From SIG307 sp045596385 (GTDB lineage Bacteria > Bacillota > Clostridia > Lachnospirales > Lachnospiraceae): a stretch of DNA of 64,000 nucleotides. The stretch lies in contig JAZOCC010000015.1 in assembly GCA_045596385.1 (NCBI GenBank), forward strand, positions 62,001 to 126,000, given 5' to 3'. This document shows positions 1 to 8,123 of this stretch, one piece after another. The notes beneath the pieces are model-generated. The model was not told the DNA's origin and made no database searches. It saw only the letters and a list, made by a program, of their open reading frames with translations. A program made the translations under genes and the position numbers. Numbering within the stretch: the stretch's first letter is position 1; every line of letters begins with the position of its first letter.

Positions 1-120
1 GAAAATATAAAGGACCGACTTTTGTGCATCTGCAAGGACTACGCAAGAGTTCGCCACACCCGATGCCTGCGCGCATCTTAATGCAACAGCTCTGCTGCTT
101 TTCAAGAATCATTGTTTCCG
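1..120 (-). repeat. Probable arm of a family-1 structured repeat cut by the window edge
   Basis: There is no gene here. Positions 41-74 resemble the outer arms of the family-1 repeats near 13922-13957 and 22081-22115: a GCCACACCCGA-type block followed by a CGCGC end. As at the other copies, it lies just past the 3' end of a gene on the same (-) strand. The core would be outside the window, so this is an inference from the arm alone. Confidence 0.4.
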
Positions 121-987
121 TTATTCGCCCATCATCTTCTGCTCGTACGGATTATCCGAGGTAGCATCAAAACCCGGCAGCAAATACTCCTCCTTCATGT
201 ACTCATGAATATCTAAGTCCAGGAAATAATTGCAGAACATGATTCCCACATAGGTAATCTTCATTTCCCCGGACTCCGGCACCATGGCATATACAAAACC
301 GTAATAGCGATCCTTGTCCATTGCCACCAACTCATACCCTTCCGGCTCGCCCGTAACGGAATAGAGTCCTTCATAGTCCTCCACACCTATGATCTGCAAC
401 CGATTCAGTTCTTTCCCGTAAGCCTCTGCATCTTTGTATTCTACCGTCAGATACGACACGTACTGCGGGTCCCACGGATTATAGTACACATACTGAAAAT
501 CCTGTACATACATTTGCGGAGTAATCTTTTCCGGAAAAATAACAAACTGTCCGGTGCGGGGTTTTCCGTATTCCATGTTGCAATCCATTCCGATATATTC
601 GGAATACTTTGCCACATCATCATACACCTGTACCTTCGTGGTTGCGGAATCGAGTACTAAAAGGCCGATTACACCAAACACCATCAATACTTTTGCAAGA
701 AGAAAAATCCCCCCGGCACCGATTACAATTCCTAAGATCAGAAAAATCTTTTTCGACCTGGACCACTTTTTCTTTACTTTTTTTACAGAATCATTTTGTC
801 GATTCTTGAACTCCTCCGACTGCACCAGTTCCTCTGTTTTTCCCTCTTCCTTCATATCGTCATAGACCTGTTTGCAAGCCTCGCACTCCGCCATATGTTC
901 TTCCACCAGCCCCGCACTGTCACCGCTACACGCTTTATCCACATATAAAGGCAACAAATCCTGTATTACCTCACATGATAGTCTCAT
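121..987 (-). CDS. Membrane anti-sigma factor with zf-HC2 zinc finger
   Basis: Predicted anti-sigma factor of 288 residues that would hold the neighbouring ECF sigma factor at the membrane. The N-terminus carries an HC2-type zinc finger (H31-x3-C35-x2-C38). A basic stretch (about 65-80) and one hydrophobic helix (about 81-112) follow. The remaining ~175 residues should be extracytoplasmic and match no family I recognise; they probably sense the inducing signal. Its ATG overlaps the TGA of the sigma gene (ATGA), so the two are translationally coupled. The pairing and the zinc finger make the role secure; the signal is unknown. Confidence 0.85.
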   Translation of the reverse strand: MRLSCEVIQDLLPLYVDKACSGDSAGLVEEHMAECEACKQVYDDMKEEGKTEELVQSEEFKNRQNDSVKKVKKKWSRSKKIFLILGIVIGAGGIFLLAKVLMVFGVIGLLVLDSATTKVQVYDDVAKYSEYIGMDCNMEYGKPRTGQFVIFPEKITPQMYVQDFQYVYYNPWDPQYVSYLTVEYKDAEAYGKELNRLQIIGVEDYEGLYSVTGEPEGYELVAMDKDRYYGFVYAMVPESGEMKITYVGIMFCNYFLDLDIHEYMKEEYLLPGFDATSDNPYEQKMMGE

Positions 988-1457
988 CCCAGTTCCTCCT
1001 TAATCCTCTGTTTTGCGCGGTAAAAAGTCACCCGTGCCCAGCTTTCCGTTTTTCCGTGAATCGCTCCGATTTCTTTAAACGATAATTCTCCGAAGGTCCT
1101 CATCCAGAAAACTTCCTTATATGGTTCTTCCAAAGTATGTAATATCAAATGAATCTCCCGTGCCGTATCCTTATCCACCGCACGGCTCTCCGGGTTATCC
1201 TTTGCCGGAACACTTTCCCAATCCTCTATGCTCTCGTACTTCTTCTTTTTGCAATGATTATAAAAATTATTCTTTGCGATTTGAAGCATCCACGTCCCGA
1301 TACTGCTCTTCCCCTCAAAGGTATCAATCTTTTTCAGGACCTTAAAGAAGGTTTCCTGGGTAATTTCTTCCGCCAGTTCCGGGTCTTTGCACAAATCCAG
1401 CAAATATAGAAATACCTGTCGATAGTACGTCCTATAAAGCTCATCAAAATCCGCCAA
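984..1457 (-). CDS. ECF RNA polymerase sigma factor
   Basis: Small sigma-70 family protein (about 157 residues) with only regions 2 and 4, the ECF layout. Region 2 includes the ELAEEITQETFFKVLKKI segment and the GTWMLQIAKNNFYNH helix; region 4 has a helix-turn-helix around SFKEIGAIHGKTESW. I chose a TTG start at 1457 because the strong ribosome site GGGAGGTGA sits five bases before it; a GTG at 1463 in the same frame would overlap that site. The gene is first in a two-gene operon with its anti-sigma factor. A TGTAAC...TGTCTAA promoter upstream has the look of an ECF promoter and suggests autoregulation. Confidence 0.88.
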   Translation of the reverse strand: MADFDELYRTYYRQVFLYLLDLCKDPELAEEITQETFFKVLKKIDTFEGKSSIGTWMLQIAKNNFYNHCKKKKYESIEDWESVPAKDNPESRAVDKDTAREIHLILHTLEEPYKEVFWMRTFGELSFKEIGAIHGKTESWARVTFYRAKQRIKEELG

Positions 1458-1487
1458 GGTCACCTCCCCTTTCTTTCGTTCTGTATA

Positions 1488-1516
1488 TTAGACAACACAA
1501 TATCCGATTCGTTACA
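1488..1516 (-). promoter_or_regulatory. Candidate ECF-type autoregulatory promoter
   Basis: On the minus strand the sequence reads TGTAAC (1511-1516), a 16-base spacer, then TGTCTAA (1488-1494), about 30 bases before the sigma gene. There is no good sigma-A hexamer pair here. TGTAAC/GTCTAA promoters are typical of ECF-type sigma factors in Bacillota, so self-activation by the product is the likely reading. Confidence 0.5.
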
Positions 1517-1532
1517 AAAAATTTCAAAAAGT

Positions 1533-1561
1533 TTGCAAAACCGCCTTCCATGGTATATAAT
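1533..1561 (+). promoter_or_regulatory. Sigma-A promoter of ispE
   Basis: TTGCAA at 1533-1538, a 17-base spacer, then TATAAT at 1556-1561. The transcript would begin about 30 bases before the ispE ATG. Confidence 0.7.
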
Positions 1562-1598
1562 CACCATAATAAAAGAAGCTTTTACGAAAGGAGCTTTT

Positions 1599-2489
1599 AT
1601 GAACGCCATTTTATCCACGCACACTGCGTATGCTTACGCTAAAATCAATCTTTCCCTGGACATTCTCGGTACCCTGCCGAGCGGTTACCATGAGGTCCAG
1701 ATGATTATGCAGTCCTTACAACTGCACGATACAATTACACTTAACATCAGCAACACCCCGGGGATTACCATGACCTGCAGCGATACTTCTCTTCCGGTAG
1801 ACGAGCGTAACCTTGCCTACCGTGCGGCAGTATCCTTTTGTGAGGCATACCATATCTCCGACGGAATCGCCTTGCATCTGGAGAAGAAAATCCCGGTTGC
1901 CGCAGGGCTGGCAGGAGGAAGCTCCGATGCCGCTGCCGTATTGCGGGGCTTAAATGAAATGTACGAATGTCCGGCAAATGCCGATGCGCTGGCCTCGCTG
2001 GGTGTAAAACTGGGTGCGGACGTGCCGTATTGTCTCATGCTGGGCACTGCCCTGTCAGAAGGAATCGGCGAACGTTTAACCGCGCTTCCATCCGCCCCGG
2101 ACTGTCACTGTCTTTTGGTAAAACCGGCAGCCGGCGCATCTACAAAGCAAATTTACACCGACTATGATGCTTTGGTACAAACCACGGATATCAAGCACCC
2201 GGATACGGAGGCCTTACTCCGTGCTCTGTCCGTAGGCGATTACACCACCCTTGTCTCCCGCCTCTGTAATGTACTGGAACCGGTCACCATGCGTCTGGTC
2301 CCGGACATCGCAGTCATCAAAGAGACCTTACAAGCGCTTGGTGCCGACGGTGTCTTAATGAGCGGAAGCGGCCCGACGGTCTTCGCCTTATTCTCTGATC
2401 CGGAAACAGCAAAACGCGCCGAAGCGCACTTCCTACAAACAGAATATGCACCGGGCACGTTCTTGACCGAATTCTATCAGCCGGAGTAA
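1599..2489 (+). CDS. ispE: 4-diphosphocytidyl-2-C-methyl-D-erythritol kinase
   Basis: ATP-dependent kinase of the MEP isoprenoid pathway; it phosphorylates CDP-methylerythritol at the 2-hydroxyl. The 296-residue length fits the family. GHMP kinase hallmarks are visible: AYAKINLSLDILG near the start, the glycine-rich ATP loop VAAGLAGGSSDAAAVL at about 95-110, and the C-terminal LMSGSGPTVFALF motif. The start at 1599 was chosen because AAAGGAG lies seven bases upstream and the protein then begins like other IspE proteins; a longer reading from 1533 would overlap the promoter. In Bacillus, ispE and veg are near neighbours, and here veg lies 5 kb downstream on the other strand. Confidence 0.95.
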   Translation: MNAILSTHTAYAYAKINLSLDILGTLPSGYHEVQMIMQSLQLHDTITLNISNTPGITMTCSDTSLPVDERNLAYRAAVSFCEAYHISDGIALHLEKKIPVAAGLAGGSSDAAAVLRGLNEMYECPANADALASLGVKLGADVPYCLMLGTALSEGIGERLTALPSAPDCHCLLVKPAAGASTKQIYTDYDALVQTTDIKHPDTEALLRALSVGDYTTLVSRLCNVLEPVTMRLVPDIAVIKETLQALGADGVLMSGSGPTVFALFSDPETAKRAEAHFLQTEYAPGTFLTEFYQPE

Positions 2490-2524
2490 ACTTTTATCTT
2501 TTTCTGCCGAAGTAGACTATACAA

Positions 2525-2706
2525 GGGCGGGCGCCTTGCTTTTATTCGTTTTTGCATTCCCGAAGGGTCGCGCTTTTAGTGCAGTCGAAATCACCTCTTA
2601 GAAAAGACTGGGCGCGAGGTCGCCCCCGAGCGTCCTAGTCGTTCTTAGAGGAAGTTCGACGGAACGTTGCGACAAGCAAAAGAGAATAAAAGCAAGGCGC
2701 CCGCCC
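2525..2706 (+). repeat. Family-1 structured repeat, copy 1 (+ orientation)
   Basis: A perfect 23-bp inverted repeat (2525-2547 with 2684-2706) encloses a ~136-base core. The core holds the invariant blocks CATTCCCGAAGGGTCGCG (2554-2571), CAGTCGAAATCACCTCTTAG (2582-2601) and GAGGAAGTTCGACGGAACG (2648-2666). Internal pairings include CCTCTTAG with CTTAGAGG and GTCGC with GCGAC. The element fills the gap between the convergent genes ispE and the TM1266-like gene, and is oriented with ispE. Confidence 0.8.
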
Positions 2707-2715
2707 GGCTCAAGC

Positions 2716-2961
2716 CTACATCGGTGCGTAGGCGGTTTTTACGCTTACGCCGGATAACCGGCCGATTTTTCCGGCCAGGGCGCTGATGGTGTCCTGGGGT
2801 GCGTCCACCGCCACGCTCATGATGCTGATATTCTTCTGCCGGTACGGAATTCCCATCCGTCCGATAATTACTTCACCGTACTCATGCAGAATCGCATTTA
2901 AGCTCTCCGCCGACTTCAAATCCTGCACAATAATCCCCATAACCGCTACTCGTGTTTCCAT
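2716..2961 (-). CDS. TM1266-like iron-only hydrogenase system regulator
   Basis: An 81-residue single-domain protein with the ACT/NikR-C-like beta-alpha-beta fold pattern of the TM1266 family (TIGR03959), which often sits beside [FeFe]-hydrogenase maturation genes. The family signature is visible in RVAVMGIIVQD at the start, the IIGRMGIPYR segment, and the repeated ISIMSVAVDAPQDTISAL strand-helix unit. No DNA-binding domain is present, so a direct transcriptional role is not shown. The ribosome site GGAGGG lies upstream of the ATG. No hydE, hydF or hydG gene lies in this window, but the bifurcating hydrogenase operon is 14 kb away. Confidence 0.8.
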   Translation of the reverse strand: METRVAVMGIIVQDLKSAESLNAILHEYGEVIIGRMGIPYRQKNISIMSVAVDAPQDTISALAGKIGRLSGVSVKTAYAPM

Positions 2962-2992
2962 ATAATCCCTCCGTCCATTTTATCTTAAACCA

Positions 2993-3970
2993 CTAATATG
3001 CCTTCGGTACATAAAACGGTATGTCTATCTCACATACTTCACCGGTACCCACATGATTTCCGCCGTACACACGATAGTGATAGGAGTTTCTCGGTATGAT
3101 ATCATCATCCACATACCATGTTGAAGAATAAGTAAAACGGCTCTCTACCAGTTCGTACTCCCCATCGTTCACTCTACGTTCCACATAATACTGTCTGGCA
3201 TCAAAATCCCATTCCCAGCTCAGTTTTATGTACTCCTTCAGTTCCACCGTCACCTCCGGCTTTGCCGGAACCGTTCGCACCGGATCCACACAATAGATTT
3301 TCTCCGTGTGCCTGCTGTTATACGTCGAAATTGTCAGATTCAGTTCCCGATCCCCGTCTTCCCGTTGCTCCAGAATAATAAATTCTACCTTCCCTTCCTC
3401 ATCGGTAACAGCGAACTGAACCGTATTGTAGTAATCTACCACCATCGGAGACTTTATCATTACATCTTCTTCATCTACCACCAGTTCACACCACTCACCT
3501 GGTAGCGGATTTCCCTCCTTGTCCTTTAACCAGAAACACACTTCAATCCATCCCCACTCATCGGTATACTCCCGGTCAAATACAAAAAGTTTGTCTCCGT
3601 AGTCCTCCGGCACCGGAGTCGGTATCGGAGTACCGGTAGGAGCCGGAGTGCATATCGGTGTACAGGTCGGCATCGGGGTAGATGTTGGTGGCAGCGTATT
3701 TTCCGGCGTAACTGTCGGCGCCGGTGTCTCCGCACCCACCGGCTGACGCTGTGGTCTCTCCTGCCTTGGAACAGGGGAAGGCGTCGGCGTAACCGTCGGT
3801 ACGGCATACCTGGTTGGTAGTGTCATCGGCATCGGCGCCACCGTTGTCGTAGGCGTATTCTTCGGCGCCATGGTCGGAAGGGGAGCACAGGCTTCCTCTC
3901 CGCTCCCGCATGCCGCAAACAATATCAAGAACACCGACATTATTATAAATATACAATCCCTTTTCTTCAC
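2993..3970 (-). CDS. Secreted lipoprotein with Thr/Pro linker and fibronectin-like C-terminus
   Basis: A 325-residue lipoprotein of unknown function. I chose the GTG start at 3970 because AGGAGG lies eight bases upstream and gives a clean signal peptide: VKKRD, a hydrophobic core, then lipobox LFAAC. Residues ~25-125 are a low-complexity Thr/Pro spacer (PTPSPVP, TPTCTP units) that would lift the domain off the membrane. Next come an immunoglobulin-like beta segment (about 130-220) and a fibronectin-III-like segment (about 230-310, with KLSWEWD and YHYRVYGGN). No catalytic motif was seen. The same linker style appears in the esterases and the barnase of this window. Confidence 0.7.
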   Translation of the reverse strand: MKKRDCIFIIMSVFLILFAACGSGEEACAPLPTMAPKNTPTTTVAPMPMTLPTRYAVPTVTPTPSPVPRQERPQRQPVGAETPAPTVTPENTLPPTSTPMPTCTPICTPAPTGTPIPTPVPEDYGDKLFVFDREYTDEWGWIEVCFWLKDKEGNPLPGEWCELVVDEEDVMIKSPMVVDYYNTVQFAVTDEEGKVEFIILEQREDGDRELNLTISTYNSRHTEKIYCVDPVRTVPAKPEVTVELKEYIKLSWEWDFDARQYYVERRVNDGEYELVESRFTYSSTWYVDDDIIPRNSYHYRVYGGNHVGTGEVCEIDIPFYVPKAY

Positions 3971-4052
3971 AAAATCCGCCTCCTGTCCTATCTCTCTGGT
4001 TCTATCATAATACAAGTGAAAAAAATTTTCCACTTTTTTTCATTTTTGGGGT

Positions 4053-4079
4053 TAAGTTCTTAAAAGTACCGTCCGATAT
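4053..4079 (+). promoter_or_regulatory. Sigma-D (FliA-type) promoter
   Basis: TAAG (4053-4056), exactly 15 bases, then TCCGATAT (4072-4079). The Bacillus sigma-D consensus is TAAA-N15-GCCGATAT, so this matches 10 of 12 bases with the right spacing. A ~110-base leader with small hairpins (for example GGTGGAA with TTTCCGCC) leads to the gene at 4199. A sigma-A TATAGT overlaps the -10 but lacks a good -35. Confidence 0.65.
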
Positions 4080-4198
4080 AGTGTATAAGAATAGGTGGAA
4101 TGTTTTCCGCCGCAAGATAGAAAAGTAGGAAACCGCACAAGAGCGAAGGAGTCGCACCGCGTTTTCCGTTCGCTAACTTTAACCAAGGAGGGTTCATT

Positions 4199-4906
4199 AT
4201 GAATACAAATCAGATTCTTTCTGCAACTAATTCTTATCAGACTGCGGAAGCTTATAAGAAGACTTCCGATTCCAAGGCCGCAGAGACTACCGCAAAGACC
4301 ACCGAGACCGCCGATACCGAGGCGTTTGTCTACGAGAAGAAAAGCGCGGACAAGGCTGCTACCAACAATCCGAAGAACAAAAATTATGTAACCTTAACCA
4401 AAGAGAACAAGGATATTATTGCGCAGTTAAAGGCCGACGCCGAGCAGCGTACGGCACAGCTTCGCTCTTTAGTTGAGAGCATGATTTTAAAACAGAACAA
4501 GACCTTCCAGGTAGGTACGCTTACCGACGAGAAGATGTACGAGATGCTCCGCAAGGGTCAGGTGGAGGTTTCTCCTGAGGTCCGTGCACAGGCGCAGGAA
4601 GATATTTCCGAGAACGGTTATTGGGGCATCGAGCAGACCTCCGAGCGCTTATTCTCCTTTGCAAGAGCCATTTCCGGCGGCGATACTGCCAAGGCCGAGA
4701 CCTTAATTACCGCCATGGAGAAGGGCTTTAAGCAAGCCACTAAGGCTTGGGGCGATGACCTCCCGGAAATCTGTAAGAAGACCTTAGAAAGCGCTACCGA
4801 GAAGATTCGTAACTGGGTAAAGCAGGAGGATTTCTCCAATGAACTGGCTAACACCACAAAGGATGCTCTCGAAGCCCAGGCAAGCAATTCCGCTCTGGCC
4901 GAATAA
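4199..4906 (+). CDS. Unknown 235-residue soluble protein under a sigma-D-like promoter
   Basis: I do not recognise a family. The protein is hydrophilic, has no signal peptide or membrane segment, and starts with a Ser/Thr/Lys/Ala-rich tail (residues 1-60). Mainly helical sequence follows (ITQLKADAEQRTAQL-type helices around 75-100 and amphipathic helices at 150-220). The ribosome site AAGGAGGG precedes the ATG. The sigma-D-type promoter and the filament-like N-terminal composition suggest a role tied to motility or the cell surface, but that is inference only. Codon use is like that of the highly expressed hydrogenase genes, which hints at abundance. Confidence 0.7.
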   Translation: MNTNQILSATNSYQTAEAYKKTSDSKAAETTAKTTETADTEAFVYEKKSADKAATNNPKNKNYVTLTKENKDIIAQLKADAEQRTAQLRSLVESMILKQNKTFQVGTLTDEKMYEMLRKGQVEVSPEVRAQAQEDISENGYWGIEQTSERLFSFARAISGGDTAKAETLITAMEKGFKQATKAWGDDLPEICKKTLESATEKIRNWVKQEDFSNELANTTKDALEAQASNSALAE

Positions 4907-4939
4907 GATTGGCGATTCTTTCTAAATATATAAAATTAA

Positions 4940-5118
4940 GAGTCCGCTTGCGGACTCTCGCGCCGAGCGCGGTCGCTTGCGACATCTTCCAATTGTGCGA
5001 GCGCGCATCCCGCGGAGCGTTTTCCTTTATAGGAAATGCGTAATTTCCTATAAAGAAAAAAAAGGATACCGTACCCTCCAACTCGCAAACAACCTATCGG
5101 GACACGGTATCCTTTTTT
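4940..5118. terminator. Hairpin cluster between convergent genes, with bidirectional terminator
   Basis: Three hairpins are present. 4940-4957 is GAGTCCGC-TT-GCGGACTC. 5025-5055 has a 13-bp AT-rich stem. 5061-5115 pairs AAAGGATACCGT with ACGGTATCCTTT and is flanked by A- and T-runs on both sides. The last is a good terminator for the regulator gene on the minus strand and for rightward transcripts. Confidence 0.7.
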
Positions 5119-5178
5119 GTCTTCTTAACAGTCGGGGCAACTCCCCGGCACATTCTCTCTCATGCATTGCTTTCGAAA

Positions 5179-5550
5179 CTACTCCAATCCGGCATACTTC
5201 TTCAGTGCTTCAAAGGTCTCGTCACTGATGGTATGCTCAATCCGGCAGGCATCCTCTGCCGCCGTCTCCTTCGATACACCGATTTTCTCAAAAAAGGCCG
5301 ACAACACACGATGACGTTCGTAGGTCTTCTCTGCGGCCAGCTTTCCCTTTTCCGTAAGAACCAACGCTCCGTCCTCCGTATTCTCCTCCAGATAGCCACC
5401 CTTCTTTAAAATACCTACCGCACGGCTGACGCTCGGCTTCGAATATCCCATATGCTCGCTGACATCAATGGCACGAACATGATTATTTTCTTTTGACAAA
5501 ACATAAATGGTCTCCAAATACATTTCCCCGGATTCCTGTAAATTAACCAT
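5179..5550 (-). CDS. DtxR/MntR-family metal-dependent repressor
   Basis: A 123-residue transcription factor of the short MntR type: an N-terminal winged helix (MYLETIYVLS, then VRAIDVSEHMGYSKPSVSRAV as recognition region) and a C-terminal metal-binding and dimerisation region without an SH3 domain. Expected ligand positions are present: E in the GEMYLET stretch, H in ERHRVL, and E/H in CRIEHTIS. It should sense Mn2+ or Fe2+ and repress uptake genes, but no transporter gene is adjacent. The start at 5550 was chosen for the AGGAGG site five bases upstream; the longer frame adds a charged extension absent from the family. Confidence 0.88.
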   Translation of the reverse strand: MVNLQESGEMYLETIYVLSKENNHVRAIDVSEHMGYSKPSVSRAVGILKKGGYLEENTEDGALVLTEKGKLAAEKTYERHRVLSAFFEKIGVSKETAAEDACRIEHTISDETFEALKKYAGLE

Positions 5551-5694
5551 AAGCTCCTCCTGTTGTACCTTCCCGGATTCTTGCAATCCTTCCTCATGGT
5601 TTTATCTTACCACATTTTATAGACTTGTGACAAGGGGAAAAAGCGGAAAGAATCCTGTATCACCGAATTCCTATCCGCCATATACGCCTCACCT

Positions 5695-7254
5695 TTATAC
5701 TTCTGCTGCTTTTACAATTAAAAGTATGTCTCCCTCTCTTACTTCCCCGTTGTGCTCCGTCAGACGAACCACTTCCTCCGGTGCGGTACAATAGCGCTTT
5801 GCAATATCCCAGAGGGTTTCCTCCGCTTTTACGGTATAACCCACCATACTCGGCATTTCCTCAAAGCGGTCCGCATCGAATTCCGCCCGTTCCGTATCTA
5901 CAATCATTTCTTCCCTTCGATTTTCCATGGCAACTACACAAAAGGCCAGCTCCGCCTTAAGCTCCGCCTCACCGCTTCGCACCGTGGCAAAAGAGGATTC
6001 CGCCACAAAGCACCGCACATCATAGGTACTTTCCGGTGTCAGTCCCCGTACTTCAATCTGATGTTCAAACGGAAGCTCCGTCCGGTAAGAATGTAGCGGC
6101 CGGTCGTCCTCTTCCGAAATGTAAAGAAGATTCACGTCCAACACTCCGGACAACTTTAGATTCTCCCCCTCACGTACGCATACATCCGGCTTCATTTCCA
6201 CGCTTCCGCGACAAATCTGCATAATCTCCGGCATTCCCTCCGGCAAAGACATGCGCTCGGATATCCGCATTCTGCTGTCGTTTTTTAAAAGTAAATTTTC
6301 GTATTCCTCCTCCGTAACCACCGGATTTAACATACAATCCGTGGCATATAAATCCGACAGAAGCTCCATTTCCCCCTCTTCGTACAGCTTCATCTCCGCC
6401 TCCAGTACCGCTTCTGCCTCTAAAAGACGTTCTTCCCCATCCTCGTCGGCCTTTACCGATATATTCTCGTTTGTCAGACGGAATGCCACATCCTCAATCA
6501 ATCCTTCCTTACAACCGCTGATTTCAAACTCTGTCTTAAACGGAAGCATTGCCTCATAGCTCTCTAAGGCACCGTCCTCTCTGTCGCTTCTCCAGAGCGC
6601 AAACAGAGACAATTCTCCCTTTGTTTCCAGTATTTCTTCTCTGGCTCTTGCCTCCGGATTCCGCAGCTCCAGTTCCCAGTAAAGAAGTTCCGCAATACTA
6701 TCCTTTCCGGACGGCAAAAAAATCTCCTCCCTCAATCTGGCAATGTCCTTCTGATCCGCCACGATGGAGGTTACCGGAATAATTCTTGTTTTTGTATGTA
6801 CTGCCGGCGCATCCTGTAATGCCACCGCTGCCCTTACATCGTGCAGTTCCTCCGCCTGCACCATAATTCCAAGAAGCGCACGTATGGCCAGCTTCCGGGA
6901 ATGAATCAAGCCGATATCCAATTCTTCTGTTTCTGCCCGAACCGTAATCGTATCTCCGTCACAAGCCTCCGGAAGTTCCACCGACTCATCGAAAGGCAAC
7001 TCTCCCCGGATACTCTGTACCGGGCGTTCTCTATCCTCGCTCAGGTACAACACACGATACCCCAGTACACCCTTTACATACAATCTCCCGCCGGAGAGCT
7101 TCTTTTCATTCAAGCGCACGTTTCCCGTTTTCCAAATTACCGCACGCACATCCGGTTTATTATCCGGTACATTCACATCATCATCCACCGTCAATCGCAA
7201 CGCATTCCGGCAATTCACCTTATTCATATGGATACTTTGCATCTTTATTTCCAT
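5695..7254 (-). CDS. sipL: SipL-like protein: DUF3794 (SPOCS) domains plus C-terminal LysM
   Basis: A 519-residue protein with three DUF3794/SPOCS-type repeats (NVPDNKPDVRAVIW near residue 30, GYRVLYLSED near 67, NLLYISEEDDRPLHSY near 380) and a C-terminal LysM domain (YTVKAEETLWDIAKRYCTAP, about 468-487, ending in GDILLIVKA). This order is that of Clostridioides difficile SipL, which binds SpoIVA and is needed for spore coat assembly. No signal peptide is present, as expected for a mother-cell protein. It is followed upstream by veg on the same strand. The organism may sporulate, although relatives sometimes keep this gene without obvious sporulation. Confidence 0.85.
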   Translation of the reverse strand: MEIKMQSIHMNKVNCRNALRLTVDDDVNVPDNKPDVRAVIWKTGNVRLNEKKLSGGRLYVKGVLGYRVLYLSEDRERPVQSIRGELPFDESVELPEACDGDTITVRAETEELDIGLIHSRKLAIRALLGIMVQAEELHDVRAAVALQDAPAVHTKTRIIPVTSIVADQKDIARLREEIFLPSGKDSIAELLYWELELRNPEARAREEILETKGELSLFALWRSDREDGALESYEAMLPFKTEFEISGCKEGLIEDVAFRLTNENISVKADEDGEERLLEAEAVLEAEMKLYEEGEMELLSDLYATDCMLNPVVTEEEYENLLLKNDSRMRISERMSLPEGMPEIMQICRGSVEMKPDVCVREGENLKLSGVLDVNLLYISEEDDRPLHSYRTELPFEHQIEVRGLTPESTYDVRCFVAESSFATVRSGEAELKAELAFCVVAMENRREEMIVDTERAEFDADRFEEMPSMVGYTVKAEETLWDIAKRYCTAPEEVVRLTEHNGEVREGDILLIVKAAEV

Positions 7255-7339
7255 AAAAAATACCTCCCGAAGCTAGGTTCTTTTACAACCTATGCACCGG
7301 GAGGTGTTTTTATGCATTTCTGGCCTCAAACTTACTCTT

Positions 7340-7585
7340 TTATACGTATACGAGTTCTACATCTTTTGTCAAAACGTCGGTATAGCTGTAGGAGAATGTC
7401 TGCTCTGTCTCCGGCATATTTTCCGGAACCACCTTTACGGTAAACACACACGGATAAATTGCGGAAATCACGCCTTCCATCACATCCACCTTGTTGCGAC
7501 CCTTGTTCTCACAAACCTTCACGCGTCTTCCCACGCTGTGCTTTACATTGTAAACAATCTTGCTCATTTCCGTTGGCTGACCCAT
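7340..7585 (-). CDS. veg: Veg protein (DUF1021)
   Basis: An 81-residue protein of the conserved Bacillota Veg family, described in Bacillus subtilis as a stimulator of biofilm formation. The family core is clear: VYNVKHSVGRRVKVCENKGR, then GVISAIYPCVFTVKV and TFSYSYTDVLTKDVEL. The ATG at 7585 has GGAG five bases upstream; a second in-frame ATG at 7567 is possible. It lies upstream of the sipL-like gene on the same strand and may be co-transcribed across an ~85-base gap. Confidence 0.92.
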   Translation of the reverse strand: MGQPTEMSKIVYNVKHSVGRRVKVCENKGRNKVDVMEGVISAIYPCVFTVKVVPENMPETEQTFSYSYTDVLTKDVELVYV

Positions 7586-7735
7586 ATTCTCTCCTATCCG
7601 CGTAATCGCTATGTATTCTGGATAAATGCACTATATAGTATCTATCTATATACAAGTATACCATATCTTGTTATTGCCTGTCAATGAAAACCGGCAATTT
7701 GCAGTAGGACTTTATGCCTAATTTTCAAATATCCC

Positions 7736-7793
7736 TTGACATTCTCGAATATCGAGAATACAATACAGTCATACAATCTCGATATTCGAGAAT
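7736..7793 (+). promoter_or_regulatory. padR promoter with two palindromic operators
   Basis: TTGACA (7736-7741), a 17-base spacer, TACAAT (7759-7764). The spacer itself is filled by the palindrome TTCTCGAATATCGAGAA, and a second near-identical palindrome, ATCTCGATATTCGAGAAT, lies at 7776-7793. One site inside the core promoter and one after the start point is a classic autorepression layout; PadR is the obvious ligand. Confidence 0.75.
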
Positions 7794-7806
7794 AGGAGGT
7801 GAGCAT

Positions 7807-8121
7807 ATGCCGCGCGCAAAATTTCAAACCCTGACAGAGCAGATGTTTTATGTTTTGCTTTGCCTGAAAAACGAATGCTACGGCATGGATATTCTGGACC
7901 GGGTTCCATCCATGACGGACGGACGGGTCAATGTAGGCTCCGGTACCCTTTACAATCTTTTGGAACAATTCCTGGACGCGGGAATGATTCGGGAAACGAA
8001 AGTCGAGGGCAGAAAGCGCAGTTATCTTTTGACTGATTACGGCAGAGAGGTTGTAAAGAAGGAATACGACCGTCTTTGTGCTCAGGCAAAGGACTATCGC
8101 AGTATATTTGAGGAGGAATAA
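7807..8121 (+). CDS. PadR-family transcriptional regulator
   Basis: A 104-residue PadR-type winged-helix repressor. The start at 7807 follows AGGAGG; reading from further upstream would run through the operators. The family pattern is present: LTEQMFYVLLCLKNECYGMD, GSGTLYNLLEQFLDAGMI and RKRSYLLTDYGREVV. Its stop is two bases before the next ATG, so it is co-transcribed with the DUF2812 membrane protein. PadR-DUF2812 pairs are common in Clostridia; the inducer is unknown. Two palindromes in its own promoter suggest autoregulation. Confidence 0.92.
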   Translation: MPRAKFQTLTEQMFYVLLCLKNECYGMDILDRVPSMTDGRVNVGSGTLYNLLEQFLDAGMIRETKVEGRKRSYLLTDYGREVVKKEYDRLCAQAKDYRSIFEEE

Positions 8122-8123
8122 GT

